Under the pieces are notes generated by a model. That model searched no databases. It worked only from the letters and a program-made list of their open reading frames with translations, and was not told the origin of the DNA. From positions 62,001 to 126,000 of the forward strand of contig JADJFB010000009.1 of assembly GCA_016708845.1 (NCBI GenBank): DNA of 64,000 nt, written 5' to 3'. Made by a program: the position numbers and the translations under genes. The DNA comes from Bacteroidota bacterium. Its GTDB lineage: Bacteria > Bacteroidota > Bacteroidia > B-17B0 > Aurantibacillaceae. Positions 56,813 to 64,000 of this stretch are shown here, piece by piece. Numbering within the stretch: the stretch's first letter is position 1; every line of letters begins with the position of its first letter.

Positions 56813-58187
56813 TTACGCTTTTAAAAAACCCATGATTTTTTCAACGCTATCCTTTGCATCACCATACAACATTTCTGAATTTGGTTTATAAAATAAAGGA
56901 TTGTCTTCTCCTGAGTAACCAGCACTCATCGAACGTTTCATGATAATAACTTTCTCTGCTTTCCATGCTTCAATAACTGGCATACCGTAAATAGAACTTG
57001 CTGGATCATCTTGCGCACTTGGATTTACAACATCATTTGCACCAATTACCATAACTACATCTGTGTCTGGCATATCATCATTAATCTCATCCATTTCCAT
57101 TACGATATCATATGGCACATTAGCTTCTGCTAATAACACGTTCATATGTCCTGGTAAACGACCAGCTACAGGATGAATGGCGAAACGTACATTCTTGCCT
57201 GCTTTACGTAAAAATTGAACCATATCATAAATAGGATATTGTGCTTTAGCAACTGCCATTCCATAACCTGGAACAATCACTACTGATCTTGCTTCTTTTA
57301 ATAAGCCCGCAACTTCTTCGTGGTTTAAAGCTGTTACTTCTCCTTCAATCGCTTTTTTCTCTCCACCAGAGCCATTACCCGAACCACTTGCAAATATTAC
57401 TGAAAAGAAAGAACGATTCATTGCATGACACATATGCATAGAAAGAATAGCACCTGAACTACCAACTAATGCACCAGTAACAATTAATAAATCGTTACCT
57501 AACATAAAGCCCGCTGCCGCTGCTGCCCAACCTGAATAAGAGTTTAACATCGATACAACTACTGGCATATCTCCACCACCAATTGCCATTACTAATACAA
57601 CACCAATAAATGAAGCAATAGCTGTCATTATACCAAGGTATAACATACCGCTTGTTCCATCAGCTTTGCAATATAAAACACCAAGAATGGTACAAGCAAC
57701 AAGTAATACTAAATTCATTGTTTGAAGTCCTTTAAAACTCCAAGGCTTAGAAGGAACTTTACCATCTAATTTTCCCCAAGCAATAATAGAACCTGTGAAA
57801 GTAATTGCCCCGATAAAAATTCCGATGAACACTTCAACCAAATGAATAGTGTGTGCCGCGCCAGTTAACGTGTGTGTGTGGATCTAAGTAAGAACCAAAA
57901 CCAACCAACACAGCTGCTAAACCTACAAAACTATGTAAGATAGCTACTAATTGAGGCATAGCTGTCATTTCTACTTTACGTGCCAACATTAAACCAATAA
58001 CGGATGCAATGGCAATGGCAACAATAATATAAACCTGACCTGCAACGCCTTCTCCTAAAACGGTTGCAATAATGGCTACAATCATACCAACAATACCAAA
58101 CATAACACCGCGCTTTGCGGATTCTTGCGAGGATAAACCTCCTAAACTTAAAATGAACAGGATACTTGCAAATAAATATGCTGCCAT
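56813..58187 (-). CDS. pntB: NAD(P) transhydrogenase subunit beta (frameshifted)
   Basis: The membrane subunit of proton-translocating transhydrogenase, which drives NADP+ reduction by NADH with the proton motive force. Start MAAYLFASILF at 58187. About nine membrane helices fill the first 280 residues, and the NADP-binding domain follows (VIVPGYGMAVAKAQYPIYDM, IHPVAGRLPGHMNVLLAEA, VIGANDVVNPSAQDDP, KRSMSAGYSGEDNPLFY). The frame breaks at the (TG)5 run 57871-57880: the first part ends with a false tail after YLDPHTH, while the second part begins just after. One CA unit missing from the run would give PHTHTLTGAAHTIHLVEVFIG, about 459 residues as in the family. An extra single base is the alternative. 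Confidence 0.9.
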
Positions 58188-58275
58188 TTGTATTTCTTTT
58201 TCGATAAAAAACATAATTTATATTTTAACTGTTTTTGTTTTTAATTATTTTATTTCGTTATAAATGTTTGCTGCA

Positions 58276-58295
58276 GTTCGACAAGCTCACTGACC
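58276..58295. repeat. Half-copy of the TTCGAC dispersed repeat in the pntA-pntB gap
   Basis: GTTCGACAAGCTCACTGACC lies in the 120-bp gap between pntA and pntB. It is a variant arm of the palindrome at 59952-60040 without a partner here. It is placed inside a probable operon. Confidence 0.45.
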
Positions 58296-58307
58296 GCTAT
58301 TTAAATA

Positions 58308-59852
58308 TTATTTTTTAAACATTTTCAACATACGGTGAGTCACTACAAATCCACCAACAATATTAATGCTGGCAACTAAAATAGCAATACCAGCTAAAAT
58401 GGTCATTGGGTTTGATAAATCATCTTTGGTTTGCAATAAACCACCAACCACAATAATTCCACTAATAGCATTAGTCACAGCCATTAACGGAGTATGTAAA
58501 GAATGTGCTACGTTGGTTATTAATTGCCAACCAACAAATACCGCTAAAACAAATACCGTAAAGTGTTGAATGAATTCAGGAGGTGCAAATGCCCCTACTA
58601 ATAACAATAAACCTCCAACTACAGCTAAACTAATAACTGTTGTGGTAGCCGCTTTTTTAGATTTTTCGGCATCAGATATTTTAATTTCTTCAGCTGTTGG
58701 TGCTACTACTTTTTTAGCTCCTCCTGCTGTTGGACTTACTGGAAGTGGTGCAGGTGGCCAGTTAATTTTACCGTTATAAGTTACCATTGCTCTTGAAACA
58801 ACGGCATCTTCCATATCAATTTTCCATTTTTCGGCTTTACCCATATCATCTAATAAATGACATAAGTTATTACCATATAATTGAGAAGCTTGAGAAGGTA
58901 ATTGATTTAATTTACCTACGATAGTAACTCCATTAGGAGTTACATAAATTTCTCCGTTTCTAGTTTCCACGCAGTTACCACCAGTTGCTGCTGCTAAGTC
59001 AACAATAACAGAACCTGGTTTCATAGCAGCCACGTGATAATCTAACCACAATTTTGGCGCTGGTCGGCCAGGAATTTGAGCTGTTGTAATAACAATATCA
59101 ACTTCTTTAGCTTGTTCTAAAAACAATTTCATTTCGGCTTCAATAAATGCAGGGCTCATTTCTTTTGAGTAACCTGATGAAGTTGCTCCGTCTTCTTCAA
59201 TTTCAACAGTTAAAAATTGCGCACCCATCGATTGAATTTGTTCTGCAACTTCTTTACGAGTATCAAACGCTCTAACAATAGCGCCTAACGAATTAGCTGC
59301 TCCTAAAGAGGCTAATCCGGCAACACCTGCTCCAATTACTAAAACCTTTGCAGGCTCTACTTTTCCGGCAGCAGTAATTTGTCCGTTTAAAAAGCGACCA
59401 AAATGGTAAGATCCTTCAATAACCGCTCTATATCCAGCAATGTTTGCCATAGATGATAAAACATCCATTTTTTGCGCTCTCGAAATACGAGGAATCGCAT
59501 CCATTGCTACTGCATTTACTTTTTTATCAGCTAACTTTTGTAACAAAGGTTGATTTTGAGCTGGCCCCAAGTAACTTAACATTACCATGCCTTCGTGCAT
59601 CAAACCACCTTCTTCCATTGAAGGTTCTTTTACCTTCAATACGATATCTGATTTACCATAGATATCAGCCGCAGTAGCAACTATTTTAGCGCCTGCTTCT
59701 TCAAAATCTTTATCAGAAAAATTTGCTTTTGTACCTGCCCCACTTTGAATGTAAACTTCAAATCCTTGCTTTTGCAATCGTTTAACCGTTTTGGGAGTTG
59801 CAGCAACTCTTAACTCATTTGGGGATATTTCCGATGGAATTCCAACTTTCAT
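58308..59852 (-). CDS. pntA: NAD(P) transhydrogenase subunit alpha
   Basis: A 514-residue subunit with the NAD(H)-binding domain and three to four C-terminal membrane helices. The first half has the alanine-dehydrogenase-like N-domain (MKVGIPSEISPNELRVAATP), the RISRAQKMDVLSSMANIAGYRA motif and the nucleotide loop VLVIGAGVAGLASLGAANSLG (about 170-190; 20 residues shown at most in part). IPGRPAPKLW and VGKLNQLPSQASQLYGNN are further marks. A linker (about 375-400) leads to helices from 400. The alpha1 and alpha2 parts are fused, as in E. coli. It is the first gene of pntAB. Confidence 0.93.
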   Translation of the reverse strand: MKVGIPSEISPNELRVAATPKTVKRLQKQGFEVYIQSGAGTKANFSDKDFEEAGAKIVATAADIYGKSDIVLKVKEPSMEEGGLMHEGMVMLSYLGPAQNQPLLQKLADKKVNAVAMDAIPRISRAQKMDVLSSMANIAGYRAVIEGSYHFGRFLNGQITAAGKVEPAKVLVIGAGVAGLASLGAANSLGAIVRAFDTRKEVAEQIQSMGAQFLTVEIEEDGATSSGYSKEMSPAFIEAEMKLFLEQAKEVDIVITTAQIPGRPAPKLWLDYHVAAMKPGSVIVDLAAATGGNCVETRNGEIYVTPNGVTIVGKLNQLPSQASQLYGNNLCHLLDDMGKAEKWKIDMEDAVVSRAMVTYNGKINWPPAPLPVSPTAGGAKKVVAPTAEEIKISDAEKSKKAATTTVISLAVVGGLLLLVGAFAPPEFIQHFTVFVLAVFVGWQLITNVAHSLHTPLMAVTNAISGIIVVGGLLQTKDDLSNPMTILAGIAILVASINIVGGFVVTHRMLKMFKK

Positions 59853-59951
59853 AGGTTTAAATTGTTTTAAATCAGTTGAACAAATAAAGCAAAAAAATAC
59901 GAGTAATTCAAACCAGATTTATAAACAAGGGAAATAGTGTTGTTCATCGTT

Positions 59952-60040
59952 GACTTCGACTCCGCTCAGCCATCGAACGCAAACACCTCAGCTACGATCA
60001 ATGTTCCAATTCTAACTGGTGGCTGAGCGGAGTCGAAGTC
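59952..60040. repeat. Perfect 20-bp inverted repeat, palindromic dispersed element
   Basis: GACTTCGACTCCGCTCAGCC (59952-59971) and its exact reverse complement GGCTGAGCGGAGTCGAAGTC (60021-60040) flank 49 bp. The 250-bp gap between pntA and the Cys/Lys-rich gene holds this element, the adjacent terminator and nothing else recognisable. Confidence 0.8.
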
Positions 60041-60045
60041 ACAAC

Positions 60046-60084
60046 AAAAAAAGCTCATCCACCAAAAGGCGAATGAGCTTTTTA
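60046..60084 (-). terminator. Terminator of the Cys/Lys-rich protein gene
   Basis: AAAAAGCTCAT and ATGAGCTTTTT (60048-60058 and 60073-60083) pair with 11 bp around a 14-base loop that can add inner pairs; the minus strand ends in T-rich DNA. It lies 18 bp beyond the stop. Confidence 0.85.
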
Positions 60085-60101
60085 AAATTAATGGGCAAAA
60101 A

Positions 60102-60338
60102 TTATTTTGTTTCTGCTTTAGTTTCAGCTGCTTTTTTGTCTTTGCAACAAGCTTTTTTTTCACCAGCTTTTGCTTCGCCAGAACAAGCTTTTCCTTCAGC
60201 TCCTGCTTTTTCTTTGCAACAAGATTTAGTTTCTTTTTTACACTCTTTTTTTCCTTTATCCTTATCGTCAAAATTAGTTGATGCAGATACGCTTCCTACT
60301 AATCCAGCGAAAGCTAACATTAAAAATACTTTTTTCAT
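60102..60338 (-). CDS. Small secreted Cys/Lys-rich protein
   Basis: A 78-residue protein with a clear signal peptide (MKKVFLMLAFAGLVGSVSA). The mature part is about one third Lys and carries six Cys in three clusters: ECKKETKSCCKEK, GKACSGE and KACCKDKK. No family recognised. A candidate -7 box (TATATTTG, 60369-60376, minus) and its own terminator support it as a real, single gene; two longer open frames that overlap it are shadows. It could bind metal (inference). Confidence 0.72.
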   Translation of the reverse strand: MKKVFLMLAFAGLVGSVSASTNFDDKDKGKKECKKETKSCCKEKAGAEGKACSGEAKAGEKKACCKDKKAAETKAETK

Positions 60339-60368
60339 GGTAATGTGGTTTAAGTTTTATTTTATACA

Positions 60369-60376
60369 CAAATATA
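60369..60376 (-). promoter_or_regulatory. Candidate promoter of the Cys/Lys-rich protein gene
   Basis: The minus strand reads TATATTTG, a full match to TAnnTTTG, about 30 bp before the ATG; a TTTG at 60392-60395 (minus strand) lies 15 bp upstream, slightly short for the -33 element. Confidence 0.45.
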
Positions 60377-60516
60377 TTATTTATTTACCTGCAAATACAT
60401 GACGGCGGTCATATTATCATTCAATTAAATGTTAAAAAAACAAAACTGTATTTTTATTGAATTTTGCTTTTTTCGATTTAGATTCTTAAATTTATTAATA
60501 GATTAAATTCAAGTAT

Positions 60517-62815
60517 ATGAAAAAAACAATTACCCTAGCAAGTTTAATCATTTCCTGTTTATCAATAAATGCTCAATCAAATCAAGCATTATGGAAAGAA
60601 GTAAACGAAAATCAAATATCAATTACTGGTAAACGCGACATCGTTCCCGAAAAATATAAAACATTTCATTTAGATATTAATTCTGTTAAAACATTATTAG
60701 CATCTGTTCCTTTAGATAAAAATATACCGGTAGAATATTCATCAGTTGTGATAAGTTTACCCATGCCTGATGGCACTTTACAAAACTTTAAAGTAACTGA
60801 GTCGCCAGTAATGGAGGATGCATTACAATTTAGTTATCCAAATATTAGAACTTATAACGTAAGAGGTATTGATGATACATATGCTAGTGGAAAATTAGAC
60901 TTAACAGAGTTTGGTTTTCATGGCATGATTCGCAGTTCGAATGGGGATATTTATATTGATCCTTATTGTAAATGGAATGTTGATGACTATATATCATATT
61001 ACATCTGATTTCAATAAACCATTATCTGAAAGAGGAATATGTGAAGGTGTAATTGATAATTTAGACAATAATAGCAGTGTTGAAAAAACAGCTTCTCCAA
61101 CAGCAATTTGTGCTGGGGCAAATTTAAAAACATATCGTATTGCAGTTGGTTGCACTGGCGAATATGCAAGAGCAGCATGTGGCACAGGAACAAATACTCC
61201 TACTACAGCTCAAATATTAGCAAAAGTGGTTACAACGATTAATCGTGTTGACGGTGTGTATGAAACAGAAGTAGCAACAAAATTAGTTTTAGTTGCCACT
61301 ACAACCTTAGTATTATATGGCGTTCCTGGAACTGGATATACAGTTGCTGAAAATAACAATGCAGGTACATTAATTACAAAAAGTCAATCCTTAATTACTA
61401 GCCAAATTGGTTCTGCAAATTTTGATATTGGCCATACCTTTAGTACTGGTGGCGGAGGTTTAGCTGGCTTAGGAGTTGTTTGTAGTAATACGCAAAAAGC
61501 TCGTGGTATTACTGGAAGTCCAAATCCTGTTGGCGATCCATACGATATTGATTATGTAGCACATGAGGTTGGTCATCAATTTAATTGTAATCACACGTTT
61601 AATGGAAACGCAGGTTCTTGTTCAGGAAATGGAAGTTCAGCAAACGCAGTAGAACCTGGCAGTGGTGTTACCATCATGGCTTATGCAGGAATTTGTACTG
61701 GTCAGGATTTAGCAAGTAATAGTATTGCCTATTTTCATGGTATCAGTTATGATGCACTTACAAACTTCATTCAAACTGGTGGTGGTAATAGCTGTGATGT
61801 AATGACTGCATCAGGAAATAGTGCGCCAACTGTTACGGCTGGCCCTAGTTATGTAGTTCCAAAAGGTACACCGTTTCAATTAACTGGCTCTGCAACTGAT
61901 CCAAATGGTGATGCGCTTACTTATCAGTGGGAAGAAACAGATTTAGGTGCAGGTTTTGCAAGTTGGAATTCAGGTAAAAAACCATTCTTTAGATCATATG
62001 CACCAGTTGCTAGCCCTACTCGCTTATTTCCAAAATTAGCAAATGTAATTGCAGGAACTTATACTAACTCGGCAGGAGAATTTTTGCCAGGTGCAGCAGG
62101 AACTACATTTACAGCCAACACTACTTTAAATTTCAGATTAACGGCAAGAGATAATAAAATGGGCGGAGGCGGAGTTTGCTCTGCAGCTACTCAAGTAACT
62201 GTTGTGGCTGCAGCTGGTCCTTTTGCTGTAACTTCACAAAGTGTTATTGGCACATCTTATCCAGGAGGTTCAACGCAAACAGTTAATTGGAATGTTAACG
62301 GAACAGATGCAGCACCAATAAACTGTGCAAACGTAAATATTTACTTGAGTACAGATAACGGTGCAACATTCACATTATCGTTGGCAAATACACCAAACGA
62401 TGGTTCACAAAGTATTTCTTTACCTACATACACCGTTAACAAAACGACGTGTCGTGTAAAAGTAGAAAGTATTGGAAATGTATTTTTCGACATCAACAAA
62501 AAACCTTTCACTATCACTGCTTCTGTTACTGGCTTAAACCAATATGCGAACTTTGCCGATTTTAATATTCAATTGTATCCTAATCCTTTTTCGGGTTCAG
62601 TTAAAATTGACATTAATGCAACTAGTGGTTTAGACGAAAATAAAACAGTGATTAATGTGTATGATATTTTAGGTAATATTGTAAGAACCGAAAACATTAA
62701 ATTGACAGAAAATTTCTCTAAAACCTACGATTTTTCATCATTAGCAAATGGCACTTACATTGTGGTAGTAACTGATGGGAAACAAAAGTCAGTAGCAAGA
62801 TTAATTAAAATGTAA
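60517..62815 (+). CDS. Secreted M12B/reprolysin-like zinc metalloprotease with T9SS type A domain (frameshifted)
   Basis: A predicted secreted protease of about 765 residues. Order: signal peptide (TLASLIISCLSINAQ), an N-terminal propeptide-like region (about 20-160), the metalloprotease domain with the zinc site HEVGHQFNCNHTF (HExxHxxxxxH, about 350) and the Met-turn-like TIMAYAGICTG, beta-sandwich domains, and a C-terminal sorting domain (FNIQLYPNPFSGSVKID to KSVARLIKM). The frames meet in 60990-61003: the first ends at 61008, and the other continues TSDFNKPLSERGICEG. One extra T in TATTACA or two missing bases would explain it. Its cleaved N-part and cell-surface export fit reprolysin-like T9SS proteases of Bacteroidota. 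Confidence 0.88.
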
Positions 62816-62902
62816 TATCAGATTGGTAATTCAAAAAAAATCAAAAAAAGTTTTTTTTATAAATATTAATCATTAAATTTGGTCATAATCATTTAAAATC
62901 TT

Positions 62903-62931
62903 ATCCCCGAAGAAATTCGGGGATTTTTTTT
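62903..62931 (+). terminator. Terminator of the metalloprotease gene
   Basis: Eight-pair stem ATCCCCGA/TCGGGGAT with loop AGAAAT and a T-run after it, about 90 bp after the stop. Confidence 0.9.
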
Positions 62932-63013
62932 GCCCAAAAATTCTACAAAAAGATAGGTGAATGAACAAAAAAAAGCTATTTTAGACGACTAATTAAAAAT
63001 ACTAAACACTTAT

Positions 63014-64000
63014 ATGGAACAAGCTACCGCACCAAAAACTGGACATCCAAAAGCCTTATATTTATTATTCTTCACTGAAATGTGGGAACGATTTAGTTAT
63101 TACGGAATGCGTGGTATATTAATTTTATACCTAACAAAAACTTTTATAGAAGGTGGATTGGGTATAAACGAACAATCAGCCTCATTGATTTACGGTTTTT
63201 TTACTGGTTTTGTTTACTTTACACCATTAATCGGTGGCTGGTTAGCTGACAGATTCCTAGGTCAAAGAAATGCCATTACAATTGGAGGTTTGACTATGAT
63301 GGTAGGTCAGTTTGTTTTATTTGGCATTAACACACAAACTGGTTTATACATTGGTTTACTTTTATTAATTATTGGTAATGGTTTTTTTAAGCCAAACATT
63401 TCTACATTAGTAGGAAGATTATACGAGGAAGGAGATCCAAAAAGAGATTCAGCTTTCTCAATATTTTATATGGGAATTAACTTAGGTGCATTTTTAGCTC
63501 CTTTAGTAATTGGTATTTTTGCAGAAAACTTATTTGCAACAAAAGATGAAACTGGTAAAATTTTAACTTACGGATACAAATATGGTTTCTTAATTGCAGG
63601 TTTAGGAATGCTTTTAGGTCAAGTATTATTTAACGCAATGGCTAAAAAATACTTAGGAAATATTGGAGAATCTCCAGCTAAAGCAAAAGCCGCTGCAGCT
63701 GCTGAAAATCAACCTGCTAAAGTTGATTTACCAATGACTAAAGAAGAAAAACAACGTGTTACGGTTATTTTCATTTTAACAGCATTTGTAATTTTCTTTT
63801 GGGCTGGATTTGAGCAAGCTGGTTCGTCATTAAGTTTATATACAGATAAATTTATTGATAGAGATGTTTTTGGTTTTGAAATACCAACTTCTTGGTTTCA
63901 ATCAGTTAACCCATTATTCATTGTGGCTTTAGCTCCTTTGTTTTCAATTTTCTGGACAAGTAAAATAGGTCAAAATTAACTACTCCTGTTAAAATGGGAT
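63014..64000 (+). CDS. POT-family proton-dependent peptide transporter (frameshifted, 3' end beyond window)
   Basis: The N-terminal part of a proton-coupled di/tripeptide transporter (MFS superfamily). Its first helix holds the ExxER proton-coupling motif (FTEMWERFSYYGMRGILILYL, shortened: EMWERFSYYG), with GGWLADRFLGQRNAI after helix 2 and KPNISTLVGRLYEEGDPKRD after helix 4. A charged loop (about 215-245) precedes helices 7 and 8. The frame stops at 63979 after SKIGQN, but one A restored in the A4 run at 63972-63975 gives SKIGQKLTTPVKMG and runs off the window end, as expected for the family, which has about 450-550 residues. Confidence 0.88.

Noticed and set aside
59966..60402. Longer open frames overlapping the Cys/Lys-rich gene on both strands
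   Set aside because: They cross the perfect inverted repeat and the terminator, and only the 78-residue frame has a signal peptide and promoter-like box.

Overview
This is an AT-rich stretch of chromosome from a member of the Bacteroidota. The signs are C-terminal sorting domains of the type IX secretion system (both type A and type B), two large two-component-regulator propeller proteins ending in SpoIIE phosphatases, many families confined to or typical of Bacteroidota (DUF4476, DUF2279, DUF4421-like, DUF6268, STAS/SEC14-like small proteins, Bacteroidetes-type AMP nucleosidase), promoter-like TAnnTTTG boxes, and the absence of clear Shine-Dalgarno sequences. I see no rRNA, tRNA, CRISPR array, prophage or intact insertion sequence. 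The exact genus cannot be told from the sequence alone.

Layout. 1-16.1 kb: tail of an unknown gene, saccharopine dehydrogenase, a DUF4476 protein, DUF423 and EamA membrane proteins, a 2087-residue type B secreted repeat protein, then a probable operon of sterol-desaturase-like hydroxylase, YihY, alpha/beta hydrolase and DUF2279 protein, followed by an MBL-fold hydrolase and two small proteins. 16.2-20.8 kb: YebC, RecJ and an AlbA_2/Schlafen-like ATPase, all frameshifted, then about 590 bp of unusual noncoding DNA. 20.8-31 kb: outer-membrane barrel, the first propeller-SpoIIE receptor, Dtd, DsbD and its detached N-domain, a hairpin-packed intergenic region, and SppA. 31-44.6 kb: FolK, deoxynucleoside kinase, OmpA-family protein, pseudouridine synthase, envelope proteins, a YbiT-type ABC-F ATPase, proline catabolism PruA, twin STAS-like proteins, UbiX. 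44.7-56.7 kb: type A secreted protein, second propeller-SpoIIE receptor, MscS, DUF4421-like protein, AMP nucleosidase, an orphan HsdR-N nuclease domain, LysM/M23 peptidase and an unknown membrane protein. 56.8-64 kb: proton-translocating transhydrogenase pntAB, a small secreted Cys/Lys-rich protein, a secreted M12B-type metalloprotease, and a POT peptide transporter running off the end.

The most important caution for a reader is quality. At least thirteen reading-frame breaks occur between 16.8 kb and 63.98 kb, nearly all explained by one missing (rarely extra) base, usually in a short A or T run, and they fall in housekeeping genes such as recJ, yebC, pntB and the ABC-F gene as well as in surface genes. 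In each case the other frame continues the same protein family. I have therefore annotated these as single genes over the whole span and treat the breaks as probable consensus errors, not as decay.

The more unusual content is: a three-domain super-repeat of about 627 bp in the type B adhesin; two full-length paralogous propeller-SpoIIE sensors and a nearby tandem pair of STAS-like proteins that could be phosphatase targets (inference); a degenerate second Walker A in the ABC-F protein; several families of dispersed palindromic repeats; and the structured 28.6-29.2 kb intergenic region. I did not find a clear-cut new defence or biosynthetic system.
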